Assembly: GCA_905116865.2 (NCBI GenBank)
Contig: CAJHNH020006612.1
Coordinates: forward strand, 80,001 to 144,000
Source: Candidula unifasciata
Lineage: Eukaryota > Mollusca > Gastropoda > Stylommatophora > Geomitridae
Direction of reading: 5' to 3'
DNA length: 64,000 bases
Shown here piece by piece: positions 56,010 to 64,000 of this stretch (positions are counted from its first letter, which is position 1; each line of letters opens with the position of its first letter). A program made the translations under genes and the position numbers. The notes under the pieces are model-generated. The model saw only the letters and a list, made by a program, of their open reading frames with translations. It searched no databases and was not told the origin of the DNA.

Positions 56010-56080
56010 CAGATCTAGCATGTCAAGGATGAGAATCAAACAGGTAGAAATTCCGAAAACCCATTCAACCGTATAGTAAT
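56010..56080 (+). repeat. Interspersed repeat F fragment
   Basis: Shares gtcaaggatgagaatcaaac and aattccgaaaacccattcaa with other repeat F copies (compare 21640-21690). It directly precedes the LINE piece at 56095. Confidence 0.45.
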
Positions 56081-56094
56081 ATAGTACAGTCATA

Positions 56095-56409
56095 GTGGGA
56101 CATAGAGGCCGACCTCTACTACGTTATAAAGATGTATGCAAGCGGGACATGAATGATACAGGTATTGAGGAGGACTCATGGGAACAAAATGCCATGGACC
56201 GTGTTGTGTGGAAAGAGCATATCAGGAAGGGAATGAGACCGAAGGAAGAAATGATTGCAGAAAGGGTGAGAGCTGAGCGTCTGAAGAGAAACGGATTAAA
56301 CACAAATGTTGTTAACAATGGTCCTGAAATCCCATGCTATCATTGTGGAAGACTTTTCTTGACACGGGCGGGTCTTGCTAGTCATACTCGCCATCGCCAT
56401 GGGCTGTGA
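56095..56409 (+). pseudogene. LINE C-terminus with a C2H2 zinc finger, frame intact
   Basis: An open 104-codon stretch: GHRGRPLLRYKDVCKRDMND, EEDSWEQNAMDRVVWKEHI, then IPCYHCGRLFLTRAGLASH followed by TRHRHGL and a stop. C-x2-C-x12-H-x4-H is a C2H2 finger at the very end of the protein. It is 5' truncated, but no lesion is visible in what remains. Confidence 0.8.
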
Positions 56410-56639
56410 GTCTCATGTCTCCTCATAGCGCAATATAACACTATCGTCTGGATAGACGGAAAGGTGCCAATGATGATGGAGTGGGACAATACAAAAAACG
56501 GTAACGAAGTAACCTGTAGTTCAGTATGGACGGGTCTGTGGTCACAGGAGTAATATACTCAGCAGGACGTAACCCAGGAAACGGGACTGGTAGGTAGGGT
56601 TTGGGGTTACTAGCAAGGGACGTAGCTTGAAATCGTCTT

Positions 56640-57340
56640 CTTCTTTACGTCCCCTTTTACCCCTTCAGGTGTCGAGGGAGATATAAGGTCCTGCTTCGTG
56701 CTCCTCTGACTGCTTCAACCATAGACACATCATGGAACTGTAGAGTTTCTCTGATGTTATCTTACCATATGGTTCTTGGTCTACCTCTTGCTCTACGTCC
56801 CTCTCCTCTTTTGGAGTATGCCTTGTAAGGTATAGCATCAGGAAGCATTCTCTCCAAGTGGGCAAACCAATTTATTTGCTGCCTTTCTATCTAATTCAAA
56901 GACGGGGGCCGCGTTAGTGCAGTCGATAAGAGGCTCGCTTTCAAATCCAGCTTCGACTCGCTGCAGCCCACGGTCGGTGTTCAAAACCGGGCGGCTTCTG
57001 GGGTTTACCCAGTCTCTAGGAAATGGGTACCAGAGTTGACACTCTGGGGTAAATGGAGGAACGTCGCTGTAGCTACAGAGTTACGCGCGAACAGCGACAC
57101 AGGCAGACAGTTTCTATCAGACGCCCATACTGGTGGCAGAACACTTATGGTTTATAACCGTGTGCAGCGACGCTGGTTCAGATCTCCCGACCTTACCTTT
57201 ACCTTTATGTACTTCAGAACTGGTTCTGTGCCGACTTTGTCCTGTATGACCTCATTCATGATTTCATCTCTTCTGGTCACTCCTACAGTCTTTCTTAGAA
57301 ACTTAAAATAGTACCTGTATAAAACTGTGTTGGACATTAA
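56640..57340 (-). pseudogene. LINE C-terminus interrupted by SINE-C
   Basis: The right piece (57340-57210) reads RYYFKFLRKTVGVTRRDEIM then VIQDKVGTEPVLKYIKV. The left piece (56880-56640) reads INWFAHLERMLPDAIPYKAY then RARGRPRTIW and FHDVSMVEAVRGARSRTLYL. SINE-C lies between them. Confidence 0.8.
56905..57205 (+). mobile_element. SINE-C, second copy
   Basis: About 90% identical by eye to 32339-32632 over its whole length (ggggccgcgttagtgcagtc, gggtaccagagttgacact, ggcagaacacttatggttta). It is inserted in the LINE. The duplication is eroded (tctatctaattca, tttatgtacttca). Confidence 0.88.
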
Positions 57341-57571
57341 GGTCTCTTTGGGGATTGTGGGGGTGGGGGGGGGGGGGGGGAATGACATGGTTCTCACTGA
57401 ACTTGCAGTCGTTTTCAGAAATGGCCGTGAACTCAAGATCGAAGACATCCGTGGATTCCAGAGTTCAGATTAAAAAATGTTTCCAAAAAACTGACTGATT
57501 GCTTGAAATGTTCTATTTTCAGCTCAAAATATGATAAGTTCTTTTTAATGTGTCATAATTAAAATTCTGCT

Positions 57572-57850
57572 GCGTCCGTGGCTTAGGCGTTGCGAGTCCG
57601 ACTCGTAATCCAACGTACCGCGATCGAAACCCACTGCTGGCTGCGTGGATTTTTATCATGGCCAGGGCGTCGCAGGTCGACCCAGCCTAAAATGGGTACC
57701 AGGATGGATGTCCTGGGAAAGTAAAGGCGGCCGGCGTAATGCTGACCACATTGCCCATCCAGTGCCGATTGATCTGTAAAAATATTGGACACTCTTCCCA
57801 TATACCCAGTGCACCTAAGGCGTGAAAATGGATCTTTACTTTACTTTTTA
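57572..57850 (+). repeat. SINE-A full copy, head type 2
   Basis: cgtggcttaggcgttgcgag, tccgactcgtaatccaacg, ggtcgacccagcctaaaatg, gtaaaggcggccggcgtaat and cacctaaggcgtg. Confidence 0.85.
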
Positions 57851-58024
57851 CATTAATATCCTTTATCTGCTCATGTTATTTCCACCACTTTTGTATAAAA
57901 CCAGGGTTTTATTTTTCCGGGAGAAAAAAAAGTTACCGGCACTTACCACAAGACTATTATAGATGCACTATAAAATATCTATTACAGGGGCAATGAAAAG
58001 AGAACGCGTTAAGTACATGCAGGT

Positions 58025-58160
58025 GCTTCTGGAGAGGTGCCAGAAACCGCGTTCAGCCAATTGGCCATATTTATGGCCAGGCTATATTGCGGCCCCTGGC
58101 AAGAGCCAGAGTAGGGCTGTGTCTGATCGGCAAGTGCTAGGTTTTTGAAGTTACAACTGC
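58025..58160 (+). repeat. Interspersed repeat F, 3' half
   Basis: gaggtgccagaaaccgcgtt, gccatatttatggccaggct, atattgcggcccctggcaag and agccagagtagggctgtg match the reverse strand of 49797-50032. Confidence 0.8.
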
Positions 58161-58569
58161 CAGGCTACAATGACCCCCTGATTGGCCAATGTATTCGGAT
58201 GTAATAGTCATGCATGGCTATCCCATTCACAAAGAAAGCAGCAGTACTTGGCCTATCCACCCTGTAGCCCAATCAAGAGAGCGATCACTTTAAAATCGCC
58301 ACAAAGTGACGAATGATGATGGTCGTAGTTTATACACTTCAAAGGCTGGTTAATGTTTTCATAAATTTCTTTTATGTGAACCGTGTGACCAACTGGAATT
58401 GGGGTAATAAATTACAATTAATCAACAAAAAAGCTTTAAGACTCGTTTTAAATGAATCAATGAAAAGCCTCCACTCTTTGTAACTGATTTGTAGGGCTAC
58501 AATTAGCCCAGAAATGTTGCGGCATTCAGAAAGATCACATTCTTTTGAAATATATATATATATACCAGG

Positions 58570-58740
58570 CAGGAGTGGCAGGGGCCGACCGACATGAAGA
58601 TGGGCACAGGATATAAGTGACTCATTGAGTATGAAAGTACATGAGGCGGGAGAACTGGCGAGGGACCGAGTTTCTTTCAGGCAGACTGTGATGAGAGCGA
58701 CGTTGTGCAAAGGACTTGCTATATGATGATGATGATCTTG
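58570..58740 (+). pseudogene. LINE 3' end
   Basis: Sister of 1-118, with a few more codons upstream: GRGRPT-like, then SMKVHEAGELARDRVSFRQ and TVMRATLCKGLAI, then an ATGATG tail. A TA run precedes it. Confidence 0.75.
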
Positions 58741-58744
58741 TTCT

Positions 58745-59012
58745 TCTGGGAGTGGTGTGTGGGCTAGATTCTGGCCGGCATGCCTGAATGTCGTAGGTCC
58801 AAATCCGCATCTTGCCTGGTTTTTTCTTCCTTCAAAAATTGCCTTGGCTCCCAGGTCGACCCAGCTTAAAATGGGTACGAGGTAAAGTCCTGGGAATTAA
58901 AGACGGTTGTCGCGTTGTTAGCCACTTCACCCACAACATGTTAATTGGTCTCTAAAATATCGGTTCCGTACGCATAAAGGCGTGGAAAGAGACCGTTTAA
59001 TTTACCTTTTTT
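58745..59012 (+). repeat. SINE-A with a third head type
   Basis: The head tggtgtgtgggctagattct differs from the other two. The body ggctcccaggtcgacccagc, gtcctgggaattaaagacgg and the tail cgcataaaggcgtgg are shared. Confidence 0.75.
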
Positions 59013-59054
59013 AAAATGTGCTGTTATACATTTTATTGTCGCGTTTTGAAGATG

Positions 59055-59340
59055 CATCTGGTGAATGTCTTGGTATGTGCTACGCAGATGCTGATAAGTA
59101 CTGGTATGTATGCTGGTGCGAAAGACAATGAGAGAGCGGACGCCCCGGCCGGCGGTGCGACTATCAGGAGTGGGTCCTCTGTGGATAGGAGAGACATAAT
59201 CAATGTCATAGGACAGACTAAACGCTGTGATGCTTTCAGTTTAGTGGGAAATGACTGTTCACTGAATAGACTGCATACTCTGGGTATGACCGACTGTAGT
59301 ACTATAGCCGGTTATGCCCAGGGTGTACCAATTTGAGCAG
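59055..59340 (+). pseudogene. LINE RNase H remnant
   Basis: GMYAGAKDNERADAPAGGAT then IRSGSSVDRRDIINVIGQ. The A-x-A-G-x-x-x-N-E-R-A-D core is RNase H-like and degenerate. Confidence 0.6.
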
Positions 59341-59560
59341 CTAGACAGGAAAACTATGCGGAGCCACTCGTCGTTACAACAACCCGAACAAAATGGTAGT
59401 TGTTAGCCTGAAACCACTGGCAGAGTTCCAATTGGAGAGTTGGGTGTACCAACTGGAGCATCGGGACAGGAAAACCATGCGGGAGCCAATCGTCGTTACA
59501 TCAACCAGGATAGAATGTGAGTTGTTAGCTTAAAAACACTTGGAGACATACTCAGGAGGT
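59318..59560. repeat. Diverged tandem duplication, unit about 120 bp
   Basis: gggtgtaccaatttgagcag and gggtgtaccaactggagcat each start a block that continues with gacaggaaaac and cgtcgttaca. Confidence 0.75.
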
Positions 59561-60200
59561 GATCGGAACATCTATGGTCATGTGCGATATGCCATAAAGA
59601 TAATCTTTAAATGAACAATTGTATTTATAGCCTCGGATTTGTCATCTATCTATTTAAGCAGACAGGATTCTAAAACAACGAAAATATAATTTCACGCCTT
59701 GAGTAACATCTTCTGCAGCGAAGTTTACGGGAGGCGTTGACGTCTGTTTGTAGAATTTGTTTTCTTCTAGGAACTCACGTGTTGGCACAAGGGATTTTAT
59801 TTTACCGGATAACGGTAAAAAAAACCCATTGTTTTAGAGTTTTATAATCTTAGCAGCTTGTAAATGTTTGTATAGTAATAAGTAAATATTATGAGAGATC
59901 TATACAGATGCTCGGATCTGTTGTATACTTGAAACTGAATTTTTGTTTCGTTCCTGTAGTGGATTAAAATCCTTCCACTCTCAAGTCTCAACTCAACTAC
60001 CCTCTGTTCTGGAGTAAATAATAAATTCAACCCGATTGCTTTGCTTGTTCAGATTACTAGATTAATTATTCTATTGTTATCAAGACAATCATAGTCACAA
60101 CAATTAATGATACGATACTGTCAGTATCATACTGTCATCTGCATACGATACATACTAACTGTATGACCATATATACAAACTACGATGCATGGTGTAGACT
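59560..60200. other. Unassigned AT-rich stretch
   Basis: No gene or repeat recognised. Confidence 0.3.
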
Positions 60201-60206
60201 GTAGTT

Positions 60207-60393
60207 CAGAGCTATTCAACACTGGCGGCGCGCGGGCCATACCTGGCCCGCGGAGGCCTAGCAAGTGGCCCGCGGATCATTGACAGTTGAATTATATTAA
60301 TGCTCTGTCTATGCTTGGGCTCATGACTCTGGCCCGTGACAATCCCCAGTTTAAAATATGTGGCCCCTGTGTAAACTTAGTTGATTAGCCCTG
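60207..60393. mobile_element. Non-autonomous hAT element, 187 bp
   Basis: The left end is cagagctattcaac and the right end is gttgattagccctg (inverted). The duplications are ctgtagtt and gtgtagtt, with one mismatch. The interior has ggcccgcgg blocks. Confidence 0.82.
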
Positions 60394-60399
60394 GTGTAG

Positions 60400-61195
60400 T
60401 TGGTCCTCTTTGTGAACTTTGTCATCTGTTTTTAGTTTTAATGAAGTTTGGGAGAGATGTATGCGCATTAAACCAATATGAATATGTGTTGCCCGGTTGT
60501 TTAATCTGTCAGCGTATGTGTATTTGTAAATGTACTTTTTTTTCCCTGTCCGAAAGTATTTCTCCCATACTAAAGATGAATTTACATTTCTGAAATTTGT
60601 CTATTGAGTGACTAATATTAATAATTAATCGCATTCTGTCTGTCTGGGACGCCGGAATGTAGTGTCATAAATTAATGAAAGTATAAATTTATAAATTAGT
60701 CCCTTACTCGTCACAGTAATTGAAATTTCATTTTTGAGTTTGAATTTTACAAGAAGTAATTTACGCATCTAATTATGCTAATATGTTAGTTTAGTAGCAA
60801 TATGGCGGCCAAACAAATACGCCTTAGTCCTGAAAAATTTGGACTTGTCGGACCTCCTGCCGAAGAACAAATCACAGCAAAACTAGGATCCGCTGAATAA
60901 TTAAACAAATGCTCTAACAGGGTCTCAGCGATACGTTAATTGCAGACCTGTTTCTATGACTATGCCTCACCGCTGACAGTATCGTATCCCCCACACCGCT
61001 ACACACTGTTTAGTAACACAATTTAAAGTCACTCTAATAACGTCTTTTGTTTTCATTTTTGTTCTACATCATATTATTATAATATATTATTATTTATTAC
61101 AATTAATGTAATCTAACTTCTGCTTCTTCTTCTTCTTTGCATTTGGCATTTGGTTTTGTATGCTCAGATCAGACCATCAGGTGGGATGCCTCTAT
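60400..61195. other. Unassigned AT-rich stretch with one tiny ORF
   Basis: No gene recognised. An ORF of 32 codons at 60802-60900 (MAAKQIRLSPEKFGLVGPPA then EEQITAKLGSAE) starts in a good context but has no recognisable family. Confidence 0.3.
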
Positions 61196-61199
61196 GAAC

Positions 61200-61630
61200 T
61201 CACATGTCAGTAGCACTTCCTTTGTGGTTCCCCGCAGATTGCTCTGCACACTTTGCTCTTAAGGCGAGGTGTATTTTTTAATTGTTGGTGGAGTGGGAAA
61301 GTCTGCAGAATGTGCTCAGGTGTTTGTGGTCCTCTTTGACAGGCACAATGTGAGGACTGTACAATCTTTATTTTATGAATGTGGTAGTTGAGCCTGCAGT
61401 TGAGTATCTTGTTTGTAGATGGCAAATTGTTGTATGTTGCTTTCTGTTGAGTTTGCTGACGGGTTCTTGTGGATGTTTACTGTTAGTTTGTTCTCTCCAC
61501 AATTCCTTGCTTTTTTCTTTGATACATGTTCTGATTTCTGGGTCCGACAATGGATGTGTGGGTTGTTTCTCCTTTGTTCCATTTTTGGCAAGTCTGTCTG
61601 CTAACACATTTCCTCGTATGCTGCAGTGAG
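61200..61630 (-). pseudogene. LINE RNase H end and C-terminal region
   Basis: GNVLADRLAKNGTKEKQPTH, then IRTCIKEKSKELWREQTN, and in a shifted frame RLNYHIHKIKIVQSSHCACQ followed by GPQTPEHILQTFPLH. CxCxxGxQTPEHxLxxCP is the zinc-knuckle end of RNase H-bearing LINEs. One frameshift near 61380. Confidence 0.85.
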
Positions 61631-61754
61631 CTGATACAATCTAACACAACACACATTAAAAACATCAGCCACCTGTAGCTTCTTTCTTCATATTACTAAC
61701 ACTATTATGCCATTACTTACCCTTGCCGTTTATTTATTTGCATCCTTTAAATGA

Positions 61755-62265
61755 TCCATTCCTGTGTGGGTTCTGGGGCCCTGCGGGTGGACACTACCCA
61801 TATGACAAGCATGTCGTAAAAGGTGACTTTAGAGTAGTCAAGTTTTCTTTGAAGTCAAAGTGCATCTGCCTGAGAGGCAAGGACCAAACTGCTGTAACTG
61901 TATCAGTTAATCCGGCTCTCTAGCGAAGTTGGTTAAACCTGACTTTCGCGGCGGCCGGGTGACGAACTCCTTGTGGTCCGGGTTCACTCCCGGGGGTAGG
62001 CAGAAAAGCCACATTTCTCCCAGATTAACGGTACCTATAATGGAATCAAGGCCGAAGGGTTGCGATATCCATAGTACCGAGCCAAAGGGTTTACAACTCA
62101 TGGTTTCTGGATACGTAAAAAAAAAAAAAAAATCAGTAAGCCAAATCTGTGAAAGTGAAATTAATGTGCGCACATGAAAACTCAAGTTCTGGAACAAGAG
62201 CAGAAGACCAGAAGTGGACGAGCAGAGCTTTCTGCTGGAGCTTACAGCCAGTGAACACTAAGTAG
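61755..62265 (-). repeat. Interspersed repeat G (copy 15) split by a SINE-D
   Basis: Left part: gacaagcatgtcgtaaaagg, gtgcatctgcctgagaggca. Right part from 62132: taagccaaatctgtgaaagt, gttctggaacaagagcag, gcttacagccagtgaacact. The SINE-D separates them. Confidence 0.8.
61905..62130 (+). mobile_element. SINE-D inserted in repeat G
   Basis: The head ccggctctctagcgaagttg is followed by gtccgggttcactcccgggg. It ends in an A run. atcagttaa and atcagtaa flank it as a likely target duplication. Confidence 0.82.
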
Positions 62266-62329
62266 AAGAAGAACTGTATCCGTTACAGATCAGCACACAA
62301 ATTGTCATAAGAGATCATAAGAGAACAAG

Positions 62330-62480
62330 TCGGCACAGAACCAATTCTGGATTACATACAAAGACAGCAAGTGAAATGGTTTGATCTCTTATGATCTAGA
62401 AACAGAACCTTATATCTCCCTCGACACCCACAGCGGTAAAAGAGGAAGTGAAGAAGACACAAATTTTCAAGTAGGCACTT
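62330..62480 (+). pseudogene. LINE C-terminus fragment
   Basis: EQVGTEPILDYIQRQQVKWF, the same segment as the right piece of 56640-57340, then decay. Confidence 0.65.
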
Positions 62481-62684
62481 AGCAGATCTTTGGGAGTTTT
62501 GATATTTCTCTCCTTCACAGTGTTACTTTTTTTTTTAGTAAAAGAATCTTTAAATCTGAAAATTATTATGTTTTCTTCATGTCAAACAAATCTAGTATAT
62601 TGGAATTTTGTTATCTTTGTAATTTTTGCTTCTGCTTATTAAAGGAAAAAGTAAAAACAGTTAGCACTATTACTAATCTTCTTC

Positions 62685-62930
62685 TTGACGTTCACCGGCT
62701 GTCAACTGGCAAACAGTTCTGGTTGTTCGTCCATCTCAGGATATCAGTCTTGTTTCAGAATCTGAGTGTTGCATACACATCCTGTTTACAGATGTGACTT
62801 TTTTGTATGCAGATTGTTGGTTCTTTGCCTATCAGACTTCGAAGAAAGCTCCCAAAAAGTTTACTCTTACGACATGCTTGTGCAGGAGGCAGTGGATATG
62901 TTCTTGTTTCCCTCACACAAGGACATATTA
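62685..62930 (+). repeat. Interspersed repeat G (copy 16)
   Basis: cttcttcttgacgttcaccg, ggttgttcgtccatctcagg, gtttcagaatctgagtgttg, gcagattgttggttctttgc and cttacgacatgcttgtgcag. Confidence 0.82.
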
Positions 62931-62934
62931 CTAA

Positions 62935-63245
62935 TAAATTTACTAGTGCTTGTGCTGAATAGAAACAATTAAATAATTTGACAGAATGACTAATATGAAG
63001 CTTTACGAGAACCAGACAAATTACAAATTCCAGTGAACTGAAGGCAAAGAAAAATGACAGTTGTTGGATAACACACACCTTGAATATGCCATTGCACTAG
63101 AACCTTTTCGATACAAGAATGCAGGAGGATATGGTCAAGAGATCTGCATACAGCAGAGAATAGGATGGGTTTTTGCATGTGGATTCAGGGCCTCTGCTCC
63201 ATTGGGGGGACAAAGGGCAGGAGAAGATGGTGAACATGTCACACA
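62935..63245 (+). pseudogene. LINE C-terminus, decayed
   Basis: Follows 12400-12760 in outline: gaatagaaacaattaaataa, tatgaagctttacgagaacc, ggcctctgctccattggggg. Confidence 0.6.
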
Positions 63246-63309
63246 CCAGTGACAGCATTGGACTCTCGTTACCTGTTTACAGTAGTAGAGTTATGATAGT
63301 TTCAAACTA

Positions 63310-63985
63310 GTTCTTTATCGTCGTCCCCTAACACTGAATGTCATTTAGTCACCAGTTGCTGTTGACGGTTTGATCAGCTCCTTCCACATTTGACGATTGC
63401 ATGCCTAAGACCAGTCAAGTTCTGTATCCAGTCCTTCCTTGGTCTGCTTCTTCTCTCTACAGAGCCCTGTGATATTGTTGGTGAAAGTCCTGTGATATTG
63501 TTGGTGAAAGTCCTGTGATATTGTTGGTGAAAGTCCTGTGATATTGTTGGTGAAAGTCCTGTGATATTGTTGGTGAAAGTCCTGTGATATTGTTGGTCAA
63601 AGCCCTGTGATATTGTTGGTCAAAGCCCTGTGATATTGTTGGTGAAAGGCCTGTGATATTGTTTGTGAAAGTCCTCTGGATCCCATTATATGTCCATCTG
63701 GTTGTGTTTTCTATCTTTTCACTGTAACTAAAAGATGGTCATAGTTGCTAGTGTACTGAATAATTATACGGCAAACCTCATCATTTGTGAAGTTGTCTCT
63801 GTATGATATGGACATACCAATTTTTCTGAAAGATTTCATTTCTAATTCTTGTATCTTTTTTTTTTATTTTTATGTGTGTGTGAGTTAGCTGTTAGTGTCC
63901 ACATTTCACAGCCATATGTTTTTAAAACTTTTAGTTTGTTCAATTGTGAAATTTTAAAATTCTTTGAATTATGTCAATTTAACAT
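63310..63985 (-). pseudogene. LINE C-terminus with an internal minisatellite
   Basis: Sister of 34165-34830 (ttgcatgcctaagaccagtc, cttccttggtctgcttcttc, tctgtatgatatggacatac). The tandem array at 63465-63675 sits between the two halves. Confidence 0.8.
63465..63675. repeat. 23-bp minisatellite, about 9 units
   Basis: The unit cctgtgatattgttggtgaa plus agt. The later units carry gtcaaagc variants. Confidence 0.97.
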
Positions 63986-64000
63986 TACAGTAAATTTGTC

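Noticed and set aside
56095..56409. Host zinc-finger gene
   Set aside because: The GRPLLRYKDVCKRD stretch before the finger is typical of LINE C-termini, so it is a retrotransposon piece.

Overview
This window is nuclear DNA from an animal, most likely a lophotrochozoan such as a mollusc and possibly a gastropod. Genes are split by GT-AG introns, one of them about 25 kb long. Most of the sequence is transposon debris, tRNA-derived SINEs and microsatellites, and the proteins are animal families. The species cannot be named from the sequence.

Only two genes are convincing, both on the minus strand. (1) An orthodox aquaporin of the AQP1/AQP4 type runs from its start codon at 32998 down to 1115 and continues off the left edge. 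Five exons join in phase to give 268 residues with all six membrane helices; only the C-terminal tail is missing. Exon 1 lies at 32998-32780 and exons 2-5 at 7432-7245, 6177-5973, 3415-3335 and 1226-1115. (2) A small three-exon receptor of the TNF-receptor type (50988-50511, 47392-47074, 46831-46762; 288 residues) has a signal peptide, cysteine-rich repeats, one membrane helix and a short tail with no death domain.

Everything else is repeats. I count about thirty 5'-truncated LINE C-termini (reverse-transcriptase end, RNase H, one with a C2H2 finger), a Tc1/mariner transposase remnant, five hAT-type elements with visible target-site duplications, and at least six tRNA-like SINE families. One further 250-300 bp interspersed family occurs about 16 times. 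Several insertions are nested and give relative ages. Long GAA/TTC, CA/TG, TA, GA and AGY tracts and several minisatellites fill much of the rest.

The most interesting structures are as follows. A 70-bp tandem array is in exact register with the aquaporin exon 2 splice acceptor and seems to have been copied from it. Opposed GAA/TTC tracts flank aquaporin exon 3. Two hAT elements have each independently amplified the same internal segment. SINEs share a body but carry different heads. I found no operon, CRISPR array, rRNA, standalone tRNA gene or complete transposase.
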